Source: Hoylesella buccalis ATCC 35310 (GTDB taxonomy: Bacteria > Bacteroidota > Bacteroidia > Bacteroidales > Bacteroidaceae). Taken from it: a stretch of 64,000 nucleotides of DNA. Both the position numbers and the translations under genes were made by a program. This document shows, piece after piece, positions 43,210 to 51,970 of the stretch. The stretch spans positions 2,232,001 to 2,296,000 of the forward strand of contig NZ_CP102287.1 in NCBI RefSeq assembly GCF_025151385.1. The letters are read 5' to 3'. The notes beneath the pieces are model-generated. The model worked only from the letters and a program-made list of their open reading frames with translations, was not told the DNA's origin and did no database searches. Numbering within the stretch: position 1 is the stretch's first letter; the number at the start of each line of letters is the position of its first letter.

Positions 43210-45021
43210 ATGAAAAAATACAAAGCGTTTCCACCTGAAACTACAATCGCAAACATTAGAACAGCCCTACATAAATTGGGATTATTGTTACATGAAAGTC
43301 ACATTTTGCATAGGGACTTCTACTCATGCCGTGTTATTTTAGGAAATAAAGACTTATTACCATTAAATATAGGGACTAACGGTAAGGGACGGTCTTTTGA
43401 GTATTCACTTGCAAGTGGGTACGCAGAGTTCATGGAGCGCCTTCAGAATCAGTTGCTCCTAAATTCAAAGAAGATGCTCACGTCTAAAACCTTTAATGTA
43501 TATAGTGTCGCTTCCTCGGATGACAGCAGTATATGTAAGGCTACGTACTCACTAGATGAGCAATATATTGAAACATCTATGCTAGATCCTATGGTATGTG
43601 AGGAATTAGCAAGGATGAGTGGATTTTCTTGCTCACAGCAGTTTATAAATGAACTTAAGATGTTTAAGCAAGGAAATAAAAGCCTTTGCGTACCTTTCTA
43701 CGATGTGCAGAGTAATATAGAGCGTCTTTTCCCAATAGAGATTCTTCTTCTATTGACCGGTTCAAATGGAATGGCCTCGGGAAATACTCCCAAAGAAGCT
43801 ATTTTACAATCAATTTGCGAAATCTTTGAGAGATTCGTAATCAGTGAGTTATATTGGAAGGGGGTGACACCTCCAACAATTCCTCTTTCTTCGTTCTCTG
43901 ATGGGCATATAAAAGATGTGATAATTAGATATATAGAAGAAAATGAAGACTATACTGTTGCTGTAAAAGATTGCTCACTCGGACTGGGAATACCAGCAGT
44001 AGGACTTCTGATTATTGATAAAAAAAACAACAAGTACAATTTCAAGATAGGGGTTGATTTTGTTCCTGAGGTTGAACTTGAAAGATGTTTTACAGAGATA
44101 CATCAAGGTCGAGACATCTTTGGAGGTCTGCCGTATTCTTTCATAGATACGAGCAGTAAAGATGATGTTGAGGTCAGAAAGGCGGAAGATAACTTGATGA
44201 AAATCTTTATTGATGGAACTGGATTTTGGCCAATTTCTATCCTTAGAGAAACACCATCATATGATTTTGAAGGCTTTAACGAGAAATATGGTCTTAGTAA
44301 CTCTGACGACATCCGTATAGCTATCAACCTAATACATATCCTTGGGTATAATATATATATAAGAAATAATTCAACCCTTGGATTTCCTGCCTACTATGTG
44401 GTCGTTCCTGGGATGAGCCAAATAATAGCTAAAAATCCGTTTGTTTCTGTTTACAAGCCATCATTTATTGACATGTCACTAATAAACCAATTGGGAAGAG
44501 TGACAGAAGATATTGCTGGCAAGATTCTGCACTCAATAAATGAGAACTACGAGGCAATGAAGTCTAATTCATTTGCTTTGAAGAACGTATTTGTTCACAA
44601 CACGAACGAGGACCTCAACGAGCTTAGCGTAGAGATGTTGGCTACATTGCTAGCATTATATGTAAACGACAGAGCAACCGCAATCAAATATCTCGAGTTG
44701 TATCTTGTAAACAAAGATAAAATAGAGTATCAATACTATTATGCATGTTTGGATTACTTAAAACTGAGAGGTGAAAGCCAAGATATTCTGAAGCAGCTAT
44801 ATGGCATAGAGTTGACCACAGAAGTATGTGGTGATTTAGATGTTCCACATAGAGTGCTACAACACTATAGTTTCCCGAATTGCCCAGATTGCAATAACTG
44901 CAAACTGCGCAAGGAATGCAGACAGCATACAATATTGGCAATTTCGGAGAAAGTCAAAGCCTCTAGTATCGTTATAGATCAAAGACAAACTCAATCAGAC
45001 ATATGGGACAACGCAGATTAG
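43210..45021 (+). CDS. YcaO-domain protein of the RiPP locus
   Basis: 603 aa. ATP-binding YcaO signatures are seen: SGYAEFMERLQ (Glu 73, Glu 76, Arg 77), NGMASGNTPKEAILQSICEI with EIFERF (204-209) and QGRDIFGG near 295. VVPGMSQI and the general size are close to Escherichia coli YcaO. YcaO enzymes activate a backbone amide with ATP to form azolines, thioamides or amidines. The C-terminus has a four-cysteine cluster (558, 561, 564, 570, CPDCNNC and EC), probably a metal site. No E1-like or Ocin-ThiF partner, dehydrogenase or TfuA is nearby. Base composition is AT-rich. Confidence 0.9.
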   Translation: MKKYKAFPPETTIANIRTALHKLGLLLHESHILHRDFYSCRVILGNKDLLPLNIGTNGKGRSFEYSLASGYAEFMERLQNQLLLNSKKMLTSKTFNVYSVASSDDSSICKATYSLDEQYIETSMLDPMVCEELARMSGFSCSQQFINELKMFKQGNKSLCVPFYDVQSNIERLFPIEILLLLTGSNGMASGNTPKEAILQSICEIFERFVISELYWKGVTPPTIPLSSFSDGHIKDVIIRYIEENEDYTVAVKDCSLGLGIPAVGLLIIDKKNNKYNFKIGVDFVPEVELERCFTEIHQGRDIFGGLPYSFIDTSSKDDVEVRKAEDNLMKIFIDGTGFWPISILRETPSYDFEGFNEKYGLSNSDDIRIAINLIHILGYNIYIRNNSTLGFPAYYVVVPGMSQIIAKNPFVSVYKPSFIDMSLINQLGRVTEDIAGKILHSINENYEAMKSNSFALKNVFVHNTNEDLNELSVEMLATLLALYVNDRATAIKYLELYLVNKDKIEYQYYYACLDYLKLRGESQDILKQLYGIELTTEVCGDLDVPHRVLQHYSFPNCPDCNNCKLRKECRQHTILAISEKVKASSIVIDQRQTQSDIWDNAD

Positions 45022-47330
45022 AAACTCTGATTAGTCAGTTGTCGATAAAATTAACACTACTGACTATTTCAATGTTCATTGCTGTCGGTGGTAAGGCTCA
45101 AAAACAATTATCGGGCCTTGTCGTTGACACCAATGGACAGCCTATTATTTCGGCATCAGTGATTGTTCAGTCAAAAGATACAGCTGAACATAATGTACAG
45201 ATTACGGTAACCAATGCGGATGGAAAATTCTTTTTCCATTCTGTTCCATTTCCTTATCAACTGACCATTCAACATATGGCGTATGTTGATTCACAGATGA
45301 GCGATAGTTCGGTGAATGTGCGTGTCGTATTAAAGGAGAAGGAGAATATATTAGGCGAGGTTTTTGTGAAAGGCAATCGCCCTATGGTGTCAACAAGAGA
45401 TGATGGTGGAATAGTATTTTCGGGTGAGCAAATGCGACAACACAGGTCTGTTGAAACGGCTCTTGAGATGATTGAAGCACTTCCAATGATGGAAAAAAAT
45501 GGAGAAGGCTTTATGCTCATGGGAGCCACCGAAACGTCAATTCTTATCAACGGAAAAAAGAAAATGTTGTCGGATGAGCAGCTGATAAACTACCTAAAAA
45601 CCATACCAGTATCGGAGGTTCGGTCGCTGGATGTGTACTATAGCACGCCTTCTAAATTTGGTGTGCGAGGTGCTTCGGTCAACATAGTTATGTCTGCGCC
45701 CAAACACGAAGACCTGCATTTTCGTGGCGAAGGGTTTGTGTCTGTAAATCATGGGAACAGTATGAAAATGGATGGAGGTACAAACTTTAGTTTGTCATCA
45801 AAGAAATGGTCACTGAATGCTGGATACACAGAAAGCAACGTCTCTAAACTTCGCCATCAAACGCTCGAGGCCGTGCATACACTTGATGGTGTGGAACATC
45901 TTGTCCTACAGACGACTCAAACATCCTCCATCTCAAAGGATAAGACGGCTGTTATGAATTTGACGGTCAGCCCGAATGACAATGTTACAATGGATGTCGA
46001 CTACGTCTACTTGCATAAGTCGCCCCGAAACACCGTTGATTTTAATTCGAGGATGAATCAGCAATCTTTTAATGGTAATACTCTCAGTCGGTACAGCTCT
46101 GATGCCCACAATGTAAGAGCATCATTGACGTATAAGGATGTTGAGATAGGTGGAGAGTATGAGCATTTCCAAGAGGATGCAAACCAAATTATCGAGTTCA
46201 ATAAAAATCAAACTGGTAACAACGACCACAATCAATTGTATAATGGATTGAATGTATATCTCAATGGTGAGTCAGTGTTATTCAATCGCACAATAGAATA
46301 CGGTGTTGATGGAACAATGAGAAGCACCACCAATTACGTGGGTGAAAACAAATCTTCTACGTTGACACTGACACAAAAAGAATTCGAAACAACAGCTTAT
46401 CTAGGAGTTCGATTTCCGCTTGGCAAGAGTGGTTTCTTTAACACGTCCATACAGGGTGAGTTTATCAATTCGACATATAAGCGAGAGTATGGACATAAAG
46501 AGAAATTGTGGAGAGATTTTGACATATATCCCACTTTTACATTGATGTACAAGTTCACTCCGTTGCATATCATTCAAGCCAGCTTGACATCCACAAAATA
46601 CTACCCTTCATATTGGGCCAATGCAAGCTATAGTTCATATATTGATAACTACAGCAGGATAGAAGGCAATCCACAGCTGAGTCCATCAAGAAAATATGCG
46701 CTCAACGTAAACTATATTCTTAAGAGCAAGTATATCTTCGGACTATTTGGTGAAAGTCATCAGAACTACTTCACGCAACTGTTAAAGCTGCAAAACGATG
46801 AGATTGCTGCAGTGTACAAATATTTCAACATTCATAAGAGTCAACGCTTGGGTGTTATGGCAATAGTACCGATAAACTGGATGCGCAGCTTTGATACCAA
46901 GTGTACATTTATGGGGTTTTATATGCACCAAAAAGGATGTATCGATGATATTCCACTGAACAAGACAACGTTTTCGGGAAGGACAAGTATTTCTAATACC
47001 ATCCATTTGTTTGGCAACAACATGATGGCAGAACTTGGAGGATGGGTGCAGTTGCCAGTCATTCAAGGAATTTACGACGTTAAAGCCATGTGGACTATAA
47101 ATTCAAAAATGAGCTGGAAAACTCCAATCAGAGGATTGTCGGTTTCCATAAAGGCTGAAGATCTGTTTAATACGCTCAAGAGTCAAGTTCGCTCGAACGT
47201 AACTCAAAAGCGCTTTTCTTTCCGCAGTTATGGGGATAGTCGCAATTTCAGTTTCACTCTACGCTACGTATTCAATGGATATAAAGCGAAAGAGGTGAAG
47301 AGTGTCTCAAATGAGAGGTTGGGATTTTAG
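45003..47330 (+). CDS. Outer-membrane TonB-linked beta-barrel of the RiPP locus
   Basis: 775 aa. Signal region to VGGKAQ, an N-terminal carboxypeptidase-regulatory-like domain (GLVVDTNGQPIISASVIVQS), a TonB-box-like LGEVFVKGNRP, a plug-like region (SILINGKKKMLSDEQLINYL) and a long barrel of the OMP_b-brl_3 kind, though the last residues after YVFNGYKAK are an extension. It overlaps the YcaO gene by 19 and the exporter gene by 29 bases, so it belongs to the same operon. It may release the peptide, or be its self-receptor; neither is shown. Confidence 0.85.
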   Translation: MGQRRLETLISQLSIKLTLLTISMFIAVGGKAQKQLSGLVVDTNGQPIISASVIVQSKDTAEHNVQITVTNADGKFFFHSVPFPYQLTIQHMAYVDSQMSDSSVNVRVVLKEKENILGEVFVKGNRPMVSTRDDGGIVFSGEQMRQHRSVETALEMIEALPMMEKNGEGFMLMGATETSILINGKKKMLSDEQLINYLKTIPVSEVRSLDVYYSTPSKFGVRGASVNIVMSAPKHEDLHFRGEGFVSVNHGNSMKMDGGTNFSLSSKKWSLNAGYTESNVSKLRHQTLEAVHTLDGVEHLVLQTTQTSSISKDKTAVMNLTVSPNDNVTMDVDYVYLHKSPRNTVDFNSRMNQQSFNGNTLSRYSSDAHNVRASLTYKDVEIGGEYEHFQEDANQIIEFNKNQTGNNDHNQLYNGLNVYLNGESVLFNRTIEYGVDGTMRSTTNYVGENKSSTLTLTQKEFETTAYLGVRFPLGKSGFFNTSIQGEFINSTYKREYGHKEKLWRDFDIYPTFTLMYKFTPLHIIQASLTSTKYYPSYWANASYSSYIDNYSRIEGNPQLSPSRKYALNVNYILKSKYIFGLFGESHQNYFTQLLKLQNDEIAAVYKYFNIHKSQRLGVMAIVPINWMRSFDTKCTFMGFYMHQKGCIDDIPLNKTTFSGRTSISNTIHLFGNNMMAELGGWVQLPVIQGIYDVKAMWTINSKMSWKTPIRGLSVSIKAEDLFNTLKSQVRSNVTQKRFSFRSYGDSRNFSFTLRYVFNGYKAKEVKSVSNERLGF

Positions 47331-49524
47331 TAATATGCAGGTCGTATTTCAGCATGACACAATGCAGTGTGGCATAGCTTGTCTTACAATGATATGCCAA
47401 CATTTTGGAAAGAAAGTATCACTGAACTTTCTTTCCAAAATGTGCTGTTCTACAAGTGAAGGAACTTCTTTACTCAGCATATCTGAAACAGCAAGTAAAA
47501 TTGGTTTGAATGCTGTTTGTTATAAAATATCATTAAGCGACTTAAGCAAGATTCAAACTCCATGTATCTTACATTGGAATCAGAATCATTTTGTTGTTTT
47601 ATACAAAATAGTCAATAATAAAAGATTTTTCATTGCAGATCCTGCTAAGGGACGCTTGGTGTGTGGAGAAAAAGAACTCGAAACTCATTGGACAAGTAAA
47701 GAAATATCTAATAATGCTAATGGCATAGTGATGTATTTTTATCCAACGAAAAAGTTCTACTTATTAGGTAATGATAATAGTTTACTCGAAAATAGTCATT
47801 CCTTTAAATTCCTTTTTGGTTACATCAACAGATTCAGCCGCTACTTCGGTCAGATATTGCTGGGGTTGCTGCTTGGTAGTCTGCTCCAGTTAATCTTACC
47901 ATTCCTCACACAGTCTATTGTGGATGTAGGCATCAAGAATCAGAATATCGGCTTTATCTGGCTGATACTCTTGGGACAGCTGATGCTTACGGTTAGCCGT
48001 ACTGCCATCGACTTTATCCGTCGTTGGCTCTTGCTACACATCTCTTTGCGCATAAACATTTCATTGGTAAGCGACTTCTTTATCAAGCTCCTGAAGCTAC
48101 CCATGTCGTTCTTCGATACTAAACTAATGGGCGACCTTATGCAGCGTATGGGCGACCACAACCGTGTAAACTCGTTCCTGACACAACAAACACTCAGTAT
48201 TGTGTTCTCGCTCTTTACCTTTGTGGTATTCAGCATTGTATTGTTATCCTATAATTGGCTCGTCTTTGCCATCTTCATGCTCGGCAGTCTCCTTTATGGC
48301 GGTTGGCTTGCGCTCTTCCTAAGGCGCAGAAAGGTTCTCGACTATGAACTCTTTGAGCAGCAAGCCATCAATAACAACAAGACTTACGAATTTATCACCT
48401 CCATGCAGGAGATAAAACTGCAAGACTGTGAACAGCGTCGTCGCTGGGAATGGGAGGACGTGCAGGCAGACCTCTTTGGAGTGCAGATGAAATCGCTGAA
48501 ACTCCAACAGATACAAGAGGCAGGCAGCATTTTTATCAACGAACTGAAAAACATCGTCATCACCGTGGTGGCAGCAACAGCCGTTATTCACGGACAACTA
48601 ACGCTGGGCATGATGCTCGCCGTGCAGTACATCATAGGGCAACTCAACTCGCCAGTGGAGCAGTTGATGAGTTTCTTCTACTCCGTGCAAGATGTAAAGA
48701 TAAGCCTTGAGCGTATCAATGAAATCCACCGCATGGATGATGAGAACGGAAAGCAAGGATTGGAAATGGCACTGAAAGAAGAAAATCAAGGCATAGACCT
48801 TGAAAACGTAAACTTTAAGTACGACCCACACGCACTAAAAACTATCATTGATGATGTTAGCCTCACTATCCCCAAAGGCAAGATAACAGCCATTGTGGGA
48901 GCTTCGGGTAGCGGAAAGACCACGCTCATCAAGCTCATGTTAGGCTATTATCCTGTATTGGGCGGACAAATCACTATTGGCGGAACGGATGTAAACACAC
49001 TCAACAAGAAGTGGTGGCGCAGGCAATGTGGTGTGGTGATGCAAGATGGTGTAATCTTTTCCGAGAGCATTGCAAGGAATATTGCCGTAGATGACGGAGA
49101 GATAGACAAGGAGCGTTTGCAGAAGTCTGCCGAGATAGCCTGCATTCACGATTATGTGATGGGGCTGCCCTTAAAATATAACACAAAGATTGGGCGCGAT
49201 GGCGTGGGATTGAGCCAAGGGCAGAAACAGCGCATACTCATAGCGAGAGCCGTATACAAGAACCCTTGTTATATTTTCCTTGATGAAGCTACCAACTCGC
49301 TCGATGCTAACAATGAACGTATGATTGTAGAGCATCTTAATGAGTTCTACAAAGGCAAGACGGTAGTTATAGTGGCACACCGACTAAGTACGGTGAAGAA
49401 TGCCGACCAGTTAGTGGTATTGGATAAAGGCAAGGTGGTAGAAATTGGTAACCACGAAGTACTCACGGCAAAGCGGGGTGCATACTATAACCTTGTAAAG
49501 AATCAGCTGGAATTGGGCAACTAA
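47302..49524 (+). CDS. C39 peptidase-containing ABC exporter
   Basis: 740 aa. The C39 domain has Cys 23 in DTMQCGIACLTM, His 96 in QNHFVVLYK and Asp 113 in IADPAKG, so it should be active and cut the leader after Gly-Gly. Six transmembrane helices follow, then an ATPase with Walker A GASGSGKTT (about 532), signature LSQGQKQR (about 637), Walker B CYIFLDEA and SLDANNER. ATG 47335 is an alternative start. Nucleotide composition changes sharply near 47820, at the C39/membrane junction, suggesting that the gene is a recombinant. Followed by the adaptor gene after 17 bases. Confidence 0.95.
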   Translation: MSQMRGWDFSNMQVVFQHDTMQCGIACLTMICQHFGKKVSLNFLSKMCCSTSEGTSLLSISETASKIGLNAVCYKISLSDLSKIQTPCILHWNQNHFVVLYKIVNNKRFFIADPAKGRLVCGEKELETHWTSKEISNNANGIVMYFYPTKKFYLLGNDNSLLENSHSFKFLFGYINRFSRYFGQILLGLLLGSLLQLILPFLTQSIVDVGIKNQNIGFIWLILLGQLMLTVSRTAIDFIRRWLLLHISLRINISLVSDFFIKLLKLPMSFFDTKLMGDLMQRMGDHNRVNSFLTQQTLSIVFSLFTFVVFSIVLLSYNWLVFAIFMLGSLLYGGWLALFLRRRKVLDYELFEQQAINNNKTYEFITSMQEIKLQDCEQRRRWEWEDVQADLFGVQMKSLKLQQIQEAGSIFINELKNIVITVVAATAVIHGQLTLGMMLAVQYIIGQLNSPVEQLMSFFYSVQDVKISLERINEIHRMDDENGKQGLEMALKEENQGIDLENVNFKYDPHALKTIIDDVSLTIPKGKITAIVGASGSGKTTLIKLMLGYYPVLGGQITIGGTDVNTLNKKWWRRQCGVVMQDGVIFSESIARNIAVDDGEIDKERLQKSAEIACIHDYVMGLPLKYNTKIGRDGVGLSQGQKQRILIARAVYKNPCYIFLDEATNSLDANNERMIVEHLNEFYKGKTVVIVAHRLSTVKNADQLVVLDKGKVVEIGNHEVLTAKRGAYYNLVKNQLELGN

Positions 49525-49541
49525 CAGCAGAAAGGAAGATT

Positions 49542-50021
49542 ATGGCAGACAAAAAGATAGAACTTCGCAGCGAGAAAGTAAGGCATATCATTGGCGAGAT
49601 ACCATCAAGGATAGTCCGTTATGGTATCACGATAATCACCATTGTGATATTGGGACTGCTGGTAGGTGCATACTTTATCCCTTATCCTGAGACCATCAGT
49701 GCAAGGATTGAGATGGCAGACGAACATCAAGGAACAATAGACATTCCCTATAAATATGTGAATTGGGTAACAAAAGGAATGACGGCAAACATAGAATTTG
49801 AGGGTTACGATGTCGAAACATACGGAACAGCCAATGGTACGATAACCGCCACATCGCATACACCCCGACAAACAACAAAAGGTAGTGTGTTCACGGCACA
49901 GGTAAAGATAACGGATTGCAGGTATAAAACTATCAAGGGAATGACAGGCACAACATCCATACTCGTAAGCAATGAAAGCGTGCTTCAAAGAATTGTCAAG
50001 CAAATAACAAACAGCATATAA
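49542..50021 (+). CDS. Miniature HlyD-like membrane fusion protein
   Basis: 159 aa, much shorter than usual HlyD proteins (near 400 aa). A transmembrane helix (YGITIITIVILGLLVGAYFI) follows a short cytoplasmic part, then SARIEMADEHQGTIDIPYKY and a beta domain (GMTANIEFEGYDVETYGTAN) corresponding to the C-terminal half of HlyD adaptors. The coiled-coil hairpin and lipoyl part that reach the outer membrane are missing. The frame is intact and the end is natural, so it may be a true minimal adaptor rather than a fragment. Last gene of the operon. Confidence 0.72.
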   Translation: MADKKIELRSEKVRHIIGEIPSRIVRYGITIITIVILGLLVGAYFIPYPETISARIEMADEHQGTIDIPYKYVNWVTKGMTANIEFEGYDVETYGTANGTITATSHTPRQTTKGSVFTAQVKITDCRYKTIKGMTGTTSILVSNESVLQRIVKQITNSI

Positions 50022-50040
50022 TTTCCTTTTTATCCGTAAT

Positions 50041-50186
50041 AAAGCGATGAAAGAGAAAGGCAAATGTAGTTACTGCGTAGTACCATTATTTTCGAGTACT
50101 TTACTACAAGTTAATCCTTTTTTCTTTCACCGCTTTAACTCTTATTGTAGTAATGTAGTAAGATATAATCAGTGAAAGAAAAAGGA
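50041..50186. repeat. Inverted and direct repeats between cargo and integrase module
   Basis: AAAGCGATGAAAGAGAAAG (50041-50059) is an imperfect inverted partner of the segment 50118-50136 that contains TTCTTTCACCGCTTT; a third copy, GTGAAAGAAAAAGG, lies at 50172-50185. TACTACA/TGTAGTA repeats lie between. Possibly recombinase or regulator sites. Confidence 0.45.
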
Positions 50187-50196
50187 AATATATTCA

Positions 50197-50613
50197 TCAG
50201 TTCTTGGTATTGCCCAACAGGAAGATTGGCGTTACAATGGCAACCTCTGTCTGCAATTTTCTACTGATGTACTTTCTGAACAAATACGCTTCGGTGCTGC
50301 TTAACAGAAAGGACAGGGCAATGATAATTGAAAGAGGATAGAGCGGTGCATAACCTTTAAGTTGTCCGTTGATGAAAACAGGTTCTTCACCTGCACCCCT
50401 TTCATCGGGATGCAGGTTGGAAGATTTCATAATCGTCTGAAGCCTATAATTGAGTTGTCTCCACGTCACACCGAAGAATCTCACAAGTTCGCTCTTTGTC
50501 ATGGCTATTTCTCCGTTTCCTTTGCGAATGACTTGCATATTACTGCCCCAATCAAAACAACTACGATGATTGTCCGTGCTGGTCATTGTTCTTGGTTTAT
50601 GGCTCGTATTCAT
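50197..50613 (-). CDS. Small element-encoded protein with HTH and RhuM-like segment
   Basis: 138 aa. An HTH-like stretch (MTKSELVRFFGVTWRQLNYR) is followed by YAPLYPLSIIIALSFLLSST and EAYLFRKYISRKL, which resembles the C-terminal pattern of RhuM-type proteins. No signal peptide. It overlaps the start of the integrase frame by four bases (ATGA), so it is translated with it. It is likely an accessory protein of the recombinase module; the family is not certain. Confidence 0.6.
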   Translation of the reverse strand: MNTSHKPRTMTSTDNHRSCFDWGSNMQVIRKGNGEIAMTKSELVRFFGVTWRQLNYRLQTIMKSSNLHPDERGAGEEPVFINGQLKGYAPLYPLSIIIALSFLLSSTEAYLFRKYISRKLQTEVAIVTPIFLLGNTKN

Positions 50614-51929
50614 GCCGTTTCCTCCATTTTACAGGTTATAGTATCCGAAGGTTCACAAGCCTCTCTCTCCGAAGTTTCCTTTTCTTTTGCCGATTGCTTG
50701 GCAATGAGCCTGTCCATATCCTCTGATATCTTTTTGTCCGTCACCTGCGCATAAACTTGAGTGCTTGATATGGAGGCATGCCCCATCATCTTGGCTATGC
50801 TCTCAATGGGAATACCTGCGCTTAGGCTCATCGTGCCGAATGTATGTCTTGCCATGTGGAAGGAAAGTCTTTGGCGGATACCGCAAGCCTTTCCCACAAT
50901 ACTCAGTTTGGCATCCATAACACTGCGGCTGCAATCACGGTGAAAAACAAGGTGGTCGCCTTTTTCTTTCACCGTCTGCTGTACCTCGCTTCTTTCCGGC
51001 TCTTTCTGGCAATGACTGATGATGGCTTCCGCTATGGGATGTAACGGCACGATGAACTCAACCTTGGTTTTCTGACGTTCCTTTCTTATATACATCTGTC
51101 CTTCCGCTGTCGTTTGGATATGCTTGTATTCCAAATTTTCCATATCCGAGATTGCCAGTCCTGTGAAGCAGGAAAAGATGAACATCTGTCTTGCCAGCTC
51201 CGCTTCCTTGTCGTTCATCCTCATTGGCATAAGTTTCATTACATCGCCCTTTTGCAGAAAACGTATCTTCTTTTCCTCCTTTTCATACTTGGCATTCTCA
51301 AACGGATTGCAGCGGATAATCCTCTTGCTGACCGCACGGAACATCAATCGGCTCAGCCAGCAGAGGTTGCTGTTGATGGTGGATGCTCTCAGCCCACGCT
51401 TTTTCAGAAAAAAACGGTATTCCTCGAACAAGTCCTCTGTAATGGTTCCGATGGGTATGTCCTGCACTCCTTTGTTTTCGACAAATTCACGGAGATTTCT
51501 GTCAGAATAGAACAGATTCAGGTAAGTTCCCTCTGCCCTTGATCTGCCAACACTTTCCTTGACTGCTTGGAGTTCCGCCCTGCTCATGGCAAGGAGCGTG
51601 GTCGGATTGGTGGCAATACCTTGCAAGCGGTTCTTGATAAGTTCCACGCTTACAACTCCATCCTTTACAAGAATGTCCCGATAGGTCTTTTCCACCAAAT
51701 CCCTGAATTCTTTGATTCTTTGGTTTGTCTTCTTGTTTGTTGTCAAACTCTGCTTGGTGTTCCACTCGCAGACTTTACACTCTTCTCCTGTGGTAATGGC
51801 TGTATTCTTTCCGTCGATGGTGATACGGCAGAGAATGGCGGTATTGCCGTCTGCCTTTGTTTTCTGTCTGTTAATATAGAACAGTATCTTGAATGTACTT
51901 CTCATAATGGTCTTGATTGAATTGTTCAT
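50610..51929 (-). CDS. Tyrosine recombinase (integrase), inner copy
   Basis: 439 aa. An Arm-DNA-binding N-terminal part (CRITIDGKNTAITTGEECKV), SAM-like core-binding part, and catalytic domain with SCFTGLAISDMENLEY (first Arg replaced by the local pattern), MARHTFGTMSLSAGIP and MMGHASISSTQVYAQV with the nucleophile Tyr. It is typical of Bacteroidota transposon integrases. MRSTFKILFYINRQ (51905) is an alternative start. It lies 41 bases from a second recombinase. Confidence 0.92.
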   Translation of the reverse strand: MNNSIKTIMRSTFKILFYINRQKTKADGNTAILCRITIDGKNTAITTGEECKVCEWNTKQSLTTNKKTNQRIKEFRDLVEKTYRDILVKDGVVSVELIKNRLQGIATNPTTLLAMSRAELQAVKESVGRSRAEGTYLNLFYSDRNLREFVENKGVQDIPIGTITEDLFEEYRFFLKKRGLRASTINSNLCWLSRLMFRAVSKRIIRCNPFENAKYEKEEKKIRFLQKGDVMKLMPMRMNDKEAELARQMFIFSCFTGLAISDMENLEYKHIQTTAEGQMYIRKERQKTKVEFIVPLHPIAEAIISHCQKEPERSEVQQTVKEKGDHLVFHRDCSRSVMDAKLSIVGKACGIRQRLSFHMARHTFGTMSLSAGIPIESIAKMMGHASISSTQVYAQVTDKKISEDMDRLIAKQSAKEKETSEREACEPSDTITCKMEETA

Positions 51930-51970
51930 GTTTTATTTAACGATAAAACAATGTTGAATGAAAGAAATGG

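Noticed and set aside
49542..50021. HlyD-like gene called as a pseudogene
   Set aside because: The frame is intact from start to stop, spacing to the exporter is normal, and no remnant of a longer gene follows.
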